Origin: Candidatus Gastranaerophilales bacterium
GTDB lineage: Bacteria > Cyanobacteriota > Vampirovibrionia > Gastranaerophilales > Gastranaerophilaceae
Direction: 5' to 3'
DNA length: 12,291 bases
Assembly (NCBI GenBank): GCA_944326625.1
Contig: CALVER010000026.1
Coordinates: 1-12,291, forward strand
The translations under genes were made by a program, and so were the position numbers. Of this stretch, positions 1 to 5,018 are shown in pieces. The notes below the pieces were generated by a model. It was not told the DNA's origin. It made no database searches and was given only the letters and a program-made list of their open reading frames with translations. Numbering within the stretch: position 1 is the first letter of the stretch; the number at the start of each line of letters is the position of its first letter.

Positions 1-107
1 ATTCTATCACCTCCTTTCCACCGATTTCTTAGTTAAATACGTGTGTGGGCGAGGCGATAAGTACTACCCTTAAGTATAAGTTTACTGCATTTATTTTTTC
101 TTGTCAA
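1..107 (-). promoter_or_regulatory. Promoter and 5' leader of a minus-strand gene lying off the left edge
   Basis: Read on the minus strand, TTGACA (107-102) and TAAACT (84-79) are separated by 17 bases, a near-consensus sigma-70 promoter. The expected start near 72 gives a leader of about 70 bases ending in AAAGGAGGTGAT (17-6), which is complementary over 12 bases to the usual 3' tail of 16S rRNA. A start codon would fall at or just beyond base 1. The coding region is outside the window, so the product is unknown; the strong promoter and Shine-Dalgarno suggest a highly expressed gene. Confidence 0.7.
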
Positions 108-161
108 TAATTTTGAGGAAATATTATTAATAAATATTCGGCTTTTATAATAAATTTTTTG

Positions 162-176
162 TGCTAAAATAGTATT
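162..176 (+). promoter_or_regulatory. Probable leaderless promoter of the Nudix operon
   Basis: An extended -10 box, TGCTAAAAT (162-170), ends six bases before the ATG at 177, so transcription would be expected to start at or next to the A of the start codon. No Shine-Dalgarno is visible upstream of the ATG, and no clear -35 is present. The same TGCTAA(A/G)AT box at the same spacing precedes ffh. Confidence 0.55.
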
Positions 177-704
177 ATGAATTTTGAAGAAAAGACACTG
201 GATTATGAGTATGTTTATAAGGGGAAAGTGATTGATGTCCGCCGTGATAATGTAGAGATTTCAACCGGCAGAAAATCAGTCAGGGAAGTTGTTGAGCATT
301 CAGGCGGGGTTGTGATCGCGGCGCAAAAAACGCCTGATACTATTTTAATGGTAAAACAATTCAGATATCCGATAAAAGAAACGGTGTTAGAACTTCCGGC
401 AGGAAAACTCGAAAAAGGCGAAGAACCTTTTCCGGCTGCAAAAAGAGAGTTGGAAGAGGAAACCGGATATAGAGCAAAAACTTGGAAAGAGCTGGGATTT
501 ATTAATACAAGTCCGGGTTTTTGCAATGAAAAATTATATCTTTATCTGGCATCTGATCTGGAATTTGTGGGTGAGCATCCGGATGAGGGCGAAATTATAC
601 AATGTTTTGAATTTGGGCTTGATGAGGTATTCGAAAAAATTAAAAATGGTGAAATTAATGACGCAAAGACTATTTGCGGTTTGACGAGGGCTTTTAAATT
701 ATGA
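177..704 (+). CDS. Nudix hydrolase, ADP-ribose pyrophosphatase type
   Basis: A 175-residue Nudix hydrolase. The full Nudix box G-x5-E-x7-REuxEExGu lies at residues 76-98 (G76, E82, R90, E91, E94, E95, G97) and coordinates the divalent metals used to hydrolyse a nucleoside diphosphate linked to another moiety. The SPGFCNE segment at 112-118 and the overall length match the ADP-ribose pyrophosphatase (NudF/YqkG) subfamily, which cleaves ADP-ribose to AMP and ribose 5-phosphate; the exact substrate is inferred. It is the first gene of a three-gene operon: its TGA overlaps the ATG of the next gene by four bases (ATGA, 701-704). The start at 177 has no Shine-Dalgarno but a -10 box six bases upstream, suggesting a leaderless message. 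Confidence 0.92.
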   Translation: MNFEEKTLDYEYVYKGKVIDVRRDNVEISTGRKSVREVVEHSGGVVIAAQKTPDTILMVKQFRYPIKETVLELPAGKLEKGEEPFPAAKRELEEETGYRAKTWKELGFINTSPGFCNEKLYLYLASDLEFVGEHPDEGEIIQCFEFGLDEVFEKIKNGEINDAKTICGLTRAFKL

Positions 705-1507
705 TTAAAATGGTCGCGACAGACATTGACGGAACTATATTAAAATGGAGTTTTCAGTTTAGTCCCGAGGTTAAAAAGTGTATTAAAGAGCTTGTCGAAA
801 ACGGAATTAAAGTGGTTCTTGTAACGGGCAGAATGCATAGTGCAACAGTTCATGTGGCGCAAGAATTGGGACTTCATACACCAATTGTTTCATATCAGGG
901 CGGTTTAATCAAAGACGAAACCGGCAAAACTCTTTATCAAAAAGATTTAAGACCAGATTATGCGGTTCAGATTATTGATTGGGCAAGAAAAAATAACGTT
1001 CATTTGAATTTGTATCTGGATGATAAGTTATATGTAGAACACGATAACGAAATTGTCAAAGAATACACTGACGGCAGGTTTATAGATTATACGGTCTGTT
1101 CTTTTGATGATTTGAGGATAGAAAACGTAAATAAATTGCTTGCAATTGACTTGAAAGATGCTGAAAAAGTTACCGGCTGGGTAAATGAATTAAGTGCGAA
1201 ATATCCTGATTTGTATATTGTAAAATCGACTCCGTATTTTTGTGAAATCGGTTCAAAAGAGGCAAAAAAATCATCCGGAGTTAAATTTTTGGCTGATATG
1301 TGGGGAATTAAGCAGGATGAAATTTTAACAATAGGCGATCAAAATAATGATATAGAGCTTTTAAAAGCCGGCGGAGTTAAGGTTGCAATGGGTAATGCAA
1401 CGGATGAATTGAAAGAATGCGCGGATTATATAACTGATACGGTTGACAATGACGGTTTTGTAAAAGCCATTGAAAAGTTTGTAAATATTGGAGTGAAAAA
1501 TGTATAG
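701..1507 (+). CDS. Cof-type HAD-superfamily phosphatase
   Basis: A 268-residue cytosolic HAD phosphatase of the Cof/YidA type (subclass IIB cap). Motif I is D8-I-D10-G-T with the nucleophile D8; motif II is the threonine of VTGR (T42); the motif III lysine lies within the lysine-rich stretch at 186-195; motif IV is GDQNND (212-217), which binds magnesium. The central cap (about 85-180) sits between motifs II and III as expected. Family members dephosphorylate sugar phosphates, flavin or pyridoxal phosphates; the substrate cannot be read from sequence. It starts inside the stop of the Nudix gene (ATGA overlap) and overlaps ispF by eight bases, so the three are almost certainly co-translated. 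Pairing with a Nudix enzyme suggests metabolite clean-up, but that is inference. Confidence 0.9.
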   Translation: MIKMVATDIDGTILKWSFQFSPEVKKCIKELVENGIKVVLVTGRMHSATVHVAQELGLHTPIVSYQGGLIKDETGKTLYQKDLRPDYAVQIIDWARKNNVHLNLYLDDKLYVEHDNEIVKEYTDGRFIDYTVCSFDDLRIENVNKLLAIDLKDAEKVTGWVNELSAKYPDLYIVKSTPYFCEIGSKEAKKSSGVKFLADMWGIKQDEILTIGDQNNDIELLKAGGVKVAMGNATDELKECADYITDTVDNDGFVKAIEKFVNIGVKNV

Positions 1508-1973
1508 AGTCGGCTTAGGATATGATATTCATAGATTAACTGAAGGGCGTGATCTGATTATCGGCGGGGTTAAGATTACGCATGAAAAGGGGCTTTTGGG
1601 GCATTCTGACGCGGATGTTTTAATACATGCAATAATTGATGCTATGCTCGGCGCGCTTGCGCTTGCTGATATAGGAACGCTTTTTCCGGATACCGATAAA
1701 AAATATAAAGATATTGAAAGCACTCTGCTGCTTGAAAAGGTTTATGAAAAAATATCTGAAAAAGGCTGGCAGATTGTGAACATTGACAGCAATATTATTG
1801 CTCAGGAACCCAAAATGATGCCTTATATTCCGAAAATGAAGAAAGTTTTATGCAAGATTTTGGAAATTGAGCCTGATGAATTGTCTATAAAAGCAAAAAC
1901 AAATGAAGATATGGATGCTGTCGGTCAAAAACTTGCAATAGAGGCGCATGCGGTTGTAATGCTGAGAAAATAA
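1500..1973 (+). CDS. ispF: 2-C-methyl-D-erythritol 2,4-cyclodiphosphate synthase
   Basis: This 157-residue protein matches IspF over its full usual length. It converts CDP-methylerythritol 2-phosphate into the 2,4-cyclodiphosphate, releasing CMP, in the MEP pathway of isoprenoid synthesis. Seen directly: the metal site GYDIHR with D9 and H11 near the N-terminus, LGHSDADVL with H36, the ADIGTLFPDTD segment, and the C-terminal KAKTNEDMDAVG region followed by AIEAHAV. The family forms a trimer with the active sites between subunits and zinc bound at the Asp/His cluster. A GGAG lies six bases before the ATG, inside the end of the upstream gene. It is the last gene of the operon; a hairpin followed by TTTTT inside the 1979-2120 repeat could end the transcript. 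Confidence 0.95.
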   Translation: MYRVGLGYDIHRLTEGRDLIIGGVKITHEKGLLGHSDADVLIHAIIDAMLGALALADIGTLFPDTDKKYKDIESTLLLEKVYEKISEKGWQIVNIDSNIIAQEPKMMPYIPKMKKVLCKILEIEPDELSIKAKTNEDMDAVGQKLAIEAHAVVMLRK

Positions 1974-1978
1974 CAGGT

Positions 1979-2120
1979 AGTTATGTAGCAAATTCCACCA
2001 AAAATTTTCAAAACAGCGTCATACTGAGCGTTAGCGAAGTATCTCAATAAAAAGATTCTTCGGACTTTAGTCCTCAGAATGACGGATTTTTATAGTATCA
2101 GTGAAATTTGCTACATAACT
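1979..2120. repeat. Nested inverted-repeat element, MITE-like, probably acting as a terminator
   Basis: A perfect 16-base inverted repeat (AGTTATGTAGCAAATT at 1979-1994, complement at 2105-2120) bounds a 142-base unit. Inside it lies a second hairpin: CGTCATACTGAG (2017-2028) pairs with CTCAGAATGACG (2073-2084) with one mismatch, and CGAAGTATCT (2035-2044) pairs with AGATTCTTCG (2053-2062) with one mismatch. The inner GTCAT-CTGAG-GCGAAG-ATCT core resembles a dispersed palindromic repeat met in many bacterial genomes. TTTTT at 2087-2091 follows the inner hairpin, so it could terminate the ispF operon. No coding potential and no clear target-site duplication are visible. Confidence 0.75.
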
Positions 2121-2128
2121 CCATACGG

Positions 2129-2156
2129 TTGACAAACTCAAAAAACGAGTTATAAT
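2129..2156 (+). promoter_or_regulatory. Near-perfect sigma-70 promoter with an inverted repeat in its spacer
   Basis: TTGACA (2129-2134) and TATAAT (2151-2156) are both exact consensus, 16 bases apart. The spacer carries the inverted repeat AACTC-N7-GAGTT (2135-2151), a possible operator. The predicted start at 2162-2163 is the first base of a long hairpin. The next plus-strand ORF is far downstream (2638) and lies beyond a terminator, so the promoter most likely serves a small RNA. Confidence 0.8.
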
Positions 2157-2161
2157 GAATA

Positions 2162-2256
2162 TATAGGGTGGCTGTCGCGCCCGACAGCCTTTACAGACCC
2201 TATAGAAATAACGAAATAACTTGTAAAAGATGTCCTATTACCAGTAGGGCATTTTT
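2162..2256 (+). ncRNA. Candidate small RNA of about 95 nt, family not recognised
   Basis: A self-contained unit with a consensus promoter just upstream and an intrinsic terminator at its end. The 5' domain is two stacked helices: TATAGGGT (2162-2169) with ACCCTATA (2197-2204), and GGCTGTCG (2170-2177) with CGACAGCC (2182-2189) closing a four-base loop. The seven-base bulge on the 3' side (2190-2196) contains TTTACA, which can pair with TGTAAA (2222-2227) to form a pseudoknot. The 3' domain is the terminator hairpin. No ORF with a Shine-Dalgarno lies inside. Fold and pseudoknot were judged by eye. It is not SRP RNA, tmRNA, RNase P or 6S by any motif I can see; a regulatory RNA or an orphan riboswitch-like element are possible. 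Confidence 0.6.
2230..2256 (+). terminator. Intrinsic terminator of the candidate small RNA
   Basis: ATGTCCTA (2230-2237) pairs with TAGGGCAT (2245-2252) over eight base pairs, one of them G-U, around a seven-base loop, followed by TTTTT (2252-2256). The complementary strand has CTTTT after the same hairpin, so it may also weakly stop transcripts of the convergent xre gene. Confidence 0.75.
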
Positions 2257-2331
2257 AATAATTTGCCTTTTCATGCGAGTGACCAAGACAGCGTCGTCGA
2301 GAAAACTTTTCATATCTATAGGAATAACAAT

Positions 2332-2550
2332 CTATTTAAAAATCAAAAGAGTTTCAATATCGACGTTCAAGGATTTTGAAAGTTCAAGAATTTTGCCCAA
2401 AGACATGTTTTCTTTGCCGCGTTCAATGCTTGCAACATAGTTTTGAGAAACTCCCATAATTTCTGCAAGCTGTTCCTGAGTTAAATCCTTTTTAACACGT
2501 TCGATTTTTACATTTTTACCGAACTTTTTTAGCAAAGTTTCTTTGTCCAT
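2332..2550 (-). CDS. Small Xre-family helix-turn-helix regulator
   Basis: A 72-residue protein consisting almost wholly of a Cro/C1-type HTH domain. The recognition unit is clear at about residues 24-50: LTQEQLAEIMGVSQNYVASIERG, here given only as landmarks Q25-L28 in helix 2 and S35-R44 in helix 3, followed by the usual PSL-like KILELSKSLNV region. There is no effector domain, which resembles restriction-modification controller (C) proteins and minimal phage or toxin-antitoxin repressors. It should bind DNA as a dimer. No Shine-Dalgarno precedes the ATG; TATACT (2564-2559) lies eight bases upstream, so the message is likely leaderless or nearly so. It is divergent from the 65-residue ORF, with a symmetric operator between them that overlaps the expected -35 zone of xre, suggesting autoregulation. 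Confidence 0.9.
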   Translation of the reverse strand: MDKETLLKKFGKNVKIERVKKDLTQEQLAEIMGVSQNYVASIERGKENMSLGKILELSKSLNVDIETLLIFK

Positions 2551-2585
2551 AATTTATAAGTATACATATATTGACTTATAAATTC

Positions 2586-2626
2586 TATTATGTTATAACT
2601 AATATTATAAATGTTATAACATAATA
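2586..2626. promoter_or_regulatory. Two-site palindromic operator between xre and the 65-residue ORF
   Basis: A perfect 14-base inverted repeat (2586-2599 and 2613-2626) with a 13-base AT-only centre. Each arm holds the eight-base palindrome GTTATAAC (2592-2599 and 2613-2620). The two copies start 21 bases apart, two helical turns, so two repressor dimers would sit on the same face of the DNA. The left site covers the probable -35 zone of xre and the right site the probable -10 zone of the plus-strand ORF. Binding by the adjacent Xre protein is inference. Confidence 0.65.
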
Positions 2627-2637
2627 ATGAGGTCAAA

Positions 2638-2835
2638 ATGGATTTAAGTAAAAGATTTTCGCAGATTTTGTATGATTATATGAAAATAATCATAATTTTA
2701 AAAATACTGGAAGGCTTCTGTATTGCAAATAGAGATAAAGAAGACGTTGGCTATATACTTTATTTCCTTAAAAAGATAAACAGTCTGAACCGTAAACTTT
2801 ATAATAAAATTGACAGAGTTTCGTTGGATTATTAA
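2638..2835 (+). CDS. Unknown 65-residue protein divergent from xre
   Basis: I do not recognise this protein. It is a short, lysine- and isoleucine-rich, probably all-helical polypeptide (MDLSKRFSQILYDY at the start, basic KKINSLNRKLYNK near residues 45-57), with a hydrophobic patch at 16-23 too short for a membrane span. It has one cysteine and no catalytic motif. Support for it being real: a GAGG (2629-2632) five bases before the ATG, the shared operator region with xre, and a reading frame that runs exactly to the ffh stop. Its TAA (2833-2835) touches the stop of convergent ffh with no gap. A toxin-like or accessory partner of Xre is possible from the arrangement alone. Confidence 0.6.
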   Translation: MDLSKRFSQILYDYMKIIIILKILEGFCIANRDKEDVGYILYFLKKINSLNRKLYNKIDRVSLDY

Positions 2836-4212
2836 TTATCTAAACTTTCTCATCATTGACATGGCTTTAGTCATTGCGTGTTTGCCCATTTTGCCGCCAA
2901 ATCCGCCCATCATTTTTTTCATATCATTCATACCTTTCATCATCATTCGCATTTGTTCAAACTGTTTGATGTAAAGGTTAATGTTATGCATGTCAATACC
3001 GCAGCCTTTTGAGATGCGTTTTTTACGGCTTGTATTCAAAAGCGCAGGGTTGGCGCGTTCTTCGGGCGTCATGCTTTGAATAAAAACTTCAATCTTTTTG
3101 AATTGTTTTTCGCCTTCGTGGGAAATTTTTTCGCGGTCATCTTTGGACATTTTCATTCCCGGAATCATACCGAGGATTTGATCCATTGAGCCCATCATTT
3201 TCATTTGTTTTTGCATTTTTAAAAAGTCGTCAAAGGTGAATTCTGCTTTCGCCATTTTAGCTTCCAGCTCGCGGGCGGATTTTTCATCAAAAACCTCCTG
3301 CGCACGTTCAACCAGCGACACAATATCTCCCATGCCGAGAATTCGTGTTGCCATACGCTCCGGGTAAAAATCTTCAAGCGCATTGAGTTTTTCGCCGGTA
3401 CCGGTAAGTTTTATAGGCTTTCCTGTACAGTAAACCACGCTCAATGCAGAGCCGCCGCGGCTGTCACCGTCAAGTTTTGTTAAAACCAAGCCTGTCAAAC
3501 CGATTTGCGCATCAAAGTTTTCTGCAACATTTACGGCTTCCTGACCTGTCATTGCGTCAATTACAAGTAATTTTTCCTGCGGGGCAAAAACTCTGTCTAT
3601 TATTAAAAGCTCTGCCATCATATCGGTATCAATCTGTAAACGTCCTGCGGTATCAAGGATTAAAACGTTAAAGCCTTTTTCTTTTGAGTAATCAATTGCA
3701 CTTTGAACAATATTTTTAACATCTTTTGAGCTGTCAATTGTAAAAACCTCAACACCGATTTCATTTCCGAGAGTTTTTAATTGTGTAATTGCAGCGGGTC
3801 TGTAAACATCACATGCGACCAGAAGCGGGTTTTTACCCTCTTTTTTAAGCTTTACGGCGAGTTTAGCTGAAGATGTTGTTTTACCTGAACCCTGCAGACC
3901 AAGCATCATAATCAATGAAGGGTGACCGGTCAAATTCAAAGGTTTTTGTTCTTTGCCTAAAAGTTCAATCAATTCATCGTGAACTATTTTAACAAGCTGC
4001 TGCGATGGATTTACACCCTCCAAAACATTTTCACCTTCGGCTTTATCTTTTATCGCGGAAATAAACGCTTTTACTACGCGTAAATTAACATCGGCTTCCA
4101 AAAGCGCACGTCTGATTTCCCGCAAAGCTTCCTGCATATTTTCTTGAGTAAGCTCTGCACCCCGCGTTTTATTTATAATACTTTGTAATCTGTCGCTTAA
4201 ACTTTCAAACAT
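2836..4212 (-). CDS. ffh: Signal recognition particle protein Ffh (SRP54 GTPase)
   Basis: A complete 458-residue Ffh. It binds the SRP RNA and hydrophobic signal sequences emerging from the ribosome and delivers them to FtsY at the membrane. Domains in order: N helical bundle (1-90), G domain with P-loop GLQGSGKT (105-112), DVYRPAA insertion-box motif (135-141), DTAGR (187-191), TKLD (245-248) and GTGEK (271-275), then the methionine-rich M domain (from about 325) with RKKRISKGCG (396-405) for RNA binding. The C-terminal tail is very rich in Met and Gly. The start MFESLSDRL is the family's usual one. No Shine-Dalgarno precedes it; TGCTAAGAT ends six bases before the ATG, suggesting a leaderless transcript separate from or in addition to read-through from mscL 21 bases upstream. 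Confidence 0.97.
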   Translation of the reverse strand: MFESLSDRLQSIINKTRGAELTQENMQEALREIRRALLEADVNLRVVKAFISAIKDKAEGENVLEGVNPSQQLVKIVHDELIELLGKEQKPLNLTGHPSLIMMLGLQGSGKTTSSAKLAVKLKKEGKNPLLVACDVYRPAAITQLKTLGNEIGVEVFTIDSSKDVKNIVQSAIDYSKEKGFNVLILDTAGRLQIDTDMMAELLIIDRVFAPQEKLLVIDAMTGQEAVNVAENFDAQIGLTGLVLTKLDGDSRGGSALSVVYCTGKPIKLTGTGEKLNALEDFYPERMATRILGMGDIVSLVERAQEVFDEKSARELEAKMAKAEFTFDDFLKMQKQMKMMGSMDQILGMIPGMKMSKDDREKISHEGEKQFKKIEVFIQSMTPEERANPALLNTSRKKRISKGCGIDMHNINLYIKQFEQMRMMMKGMNDMKKMMGGFGGKMGKHAMTKAMSMMRKFR

Positions 4213-4227
4213 ATTTTTATCTTAGCA
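4213..4227 (-). promoter_or_regulatory. Probable leaderless promoter of ffh
   Basis: On the minus strand TGCTAAGAT (4227-4219) is an extended -10 with exactly six bases to the ATG at 4212. A second -10-like TATAAT lies about ten bases further upstream, within the end of mscL. Neither gives room for a Shine-Dalgarno and none is present. Confidence 0.5.
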
Positions 4228-4233
4228 CAAAAA

Positions 4234-4701
4234 TTATATTGCGGATGTACAATTGGGGCATTTTGTCGCTCTGATATCAATATTTGAAAAACAATACGGG
4301 CATGTTTTTGTTGTAACAGTGTCTTCTTTAACTTCTTGCGCACGCAGTTTGTTAATGGCTTTTACAAGTATAAATACCGCAAAAGTAACAATTATAAAGC
4401 TTATCATAGTGTTAATAAAGATACCGTAATTGATTGTCACCGCACCGGCGCTTTGAGCGGCTTCAAGCGACGGATATTTTATAATTTCACCGTCGTAATT
4501 TGGCAGGGTCAGATAAAGATTTGTAAAATCAACTTTGCCCATAAGCCATCCCAATGGCGGCATAATAATATCTTTTACCAGTGAATCAATAATCTTCCCG
4601 AAGGCAGCACCGATTATAATACCGACTGCCATGTCAATTACATTGCCTTTCATTGCAAAGGTTTTAAATTCACCAAAATTTTTCTTTAATCTTTCTAACA
4701 T
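4234..4701 (-). CDS. mscL: Large-conductance mechanosensitive channel MscL with C-terminal zinc ribbon
   Basis: A 155-residue MscL, an inner-membrane homopentameric channel that opens under membrane tension to release solutes after hypo-osmotic shock. The N-terminal FKTFAMKGNVIDMAVGIIIG segment (12-31) leads into TM1 (about 18-46, with the pore-lining glycines and the conserved VKDIIMPP), a periplasmic loop (50-90) and TM2 (about 92-116). Residues 134-151 add CPYC-x10-CPNC, a cytoplasmic zinc ribbon that is absent from the E. coli protein. AAGGAG (4713-4708) lies seven bases before the ATG. It sits just upstream of ffh on the same strand. Confidence 0.95.
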   Translation of the reverse strand: MLERLKKNFGEFKTFAMKGNVIDMAVGIIIGAAFGKIIDSLVKDIIMPPLGWLMGKVDFTNLYLTLPNYDGEIIKYPSLEAAQSAGAVTINYGIFINTMISFIIVTFAVFILVKAINKLRAQEVKEDTVTTKTCPYCFSNIDIRATKCPNCTSAI

Positions 4702-4723
4702 TTTTTACTCCTTATTTTTTTTT

Positions 4724-4729
4724 ATTATA
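4724..4729 (-). promoter_or_regulatory. Probable -10 element of mscL
   Basis: TATAAT on the minus strand, preceded by TG, would start transcription about 15 bases before the mscL ATG and leave its AAGGAG in the leader. No good -35 is seen because a terminator hairpin and poly-T occupy that position. Confidence 0.4.
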
Positions 4730-4740
4730 CACTTAACAAT

Positions 4741-4772
4741 AAAAAAAAAGCTATGTACTGAGGTGCATAGCT
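4741..4772 (-). terminator. Intrinsic terminator upstream of mscL, transcript it ends is unknown
   Basis: On the minus strand AGCTATG (4772-4766) pairs with CATAGCT (4755-4749) and is followed directly by nine T residues (A4749-4741 on the plus strand). This is a strong terminator, but no annotated minus-strand gene lies before it; only the tRNA and SGNH gene, both plus, are on that side. Confidence 0.7.
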
Positions 4773-4874
4773 GTTGATTAGGGATATGTGTATCTTAGTC
4801 TCTAAGGAGTATGGTTTTATATTAGCAGAGGATGTAAAAAATAAAATCATACGTTTTATTGATGTTTTAAAAAA

Positions 4875-4902
4875 TTTGCTAAAAATTTTTTAGTGGTACA
4901 AT
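4875..4902 (+). promoter_or_regulatory. Promoter of the tRNA-Glu gene
   Basis: TTTGCT (4875-4880) and TACAAT (4897-4902) are 16 bases apart, and the -10 is preceded by TGG. Transcription would start near 4909, a few bases before the tRNA. Confidence 0.55.
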
Positions 4903-4912
4903 AGAATTACAC

Positions 4913-4987
4913 AGCGGTATCGTCTAGTGGTTAGGACGGGAGATTCTCATTCTCCAAACAGGGGTTCAATTCCCCTTACCGCCGCCA
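4913..4987 (+). tRNA. tRNA-Glu, anticodon CTC
   Basis: A full cloverleaf can be drawn. Acceptor 4913-4919 pairs with 4977-4983, T8 and C9 follow, the D arm is 4922-4937, the anticodon stem GGAGA/TCTCC (4939-4943/4951-4955) closes the loop TTCTCAT with anticodon CTC (4946-4948), and the T arm AGGGG-TTCAATT-CCCCT spans 4960-4976. CCA (4985-4987) is encoded. The first acceptor pair would be A1-C72, a mismatch; starting at G4914 gives a six-pair acceptor. It decodes GAG. Confidence 0.92.
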
Positions 4988-5018
4988 ACATGTAATTTTG
5001 TTAATAAGAATGGGCTAT

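Noticed and set aside
1..20. ATCACCTCCTTT at 6-17 on the plus strand looks like the 3' end of 16S rRNA.
   Set aside because: The invariant GGATCACC is absent (TCTATCACC here), and a good minus-strand promoter with a 70-base leader explains the sequence as a Shine-Dalgarno.
2168..2440. A 90-codon plus-strand frame across the small-RNA candidate and the end of xre.
   Set aside because: It has no Shine-Dalgarno, overlaps xre antisense, crosses an intrinsic terminator, and its translation resembles no protein family.
4750..4860. A short minus-strand frame of about 41 codons beginning at ATG near 4853 and running across the terminator.
   Set aside because: It has no ribosome binding site and reads through poly-T; composition is that of noncoding AT-rich DNA.
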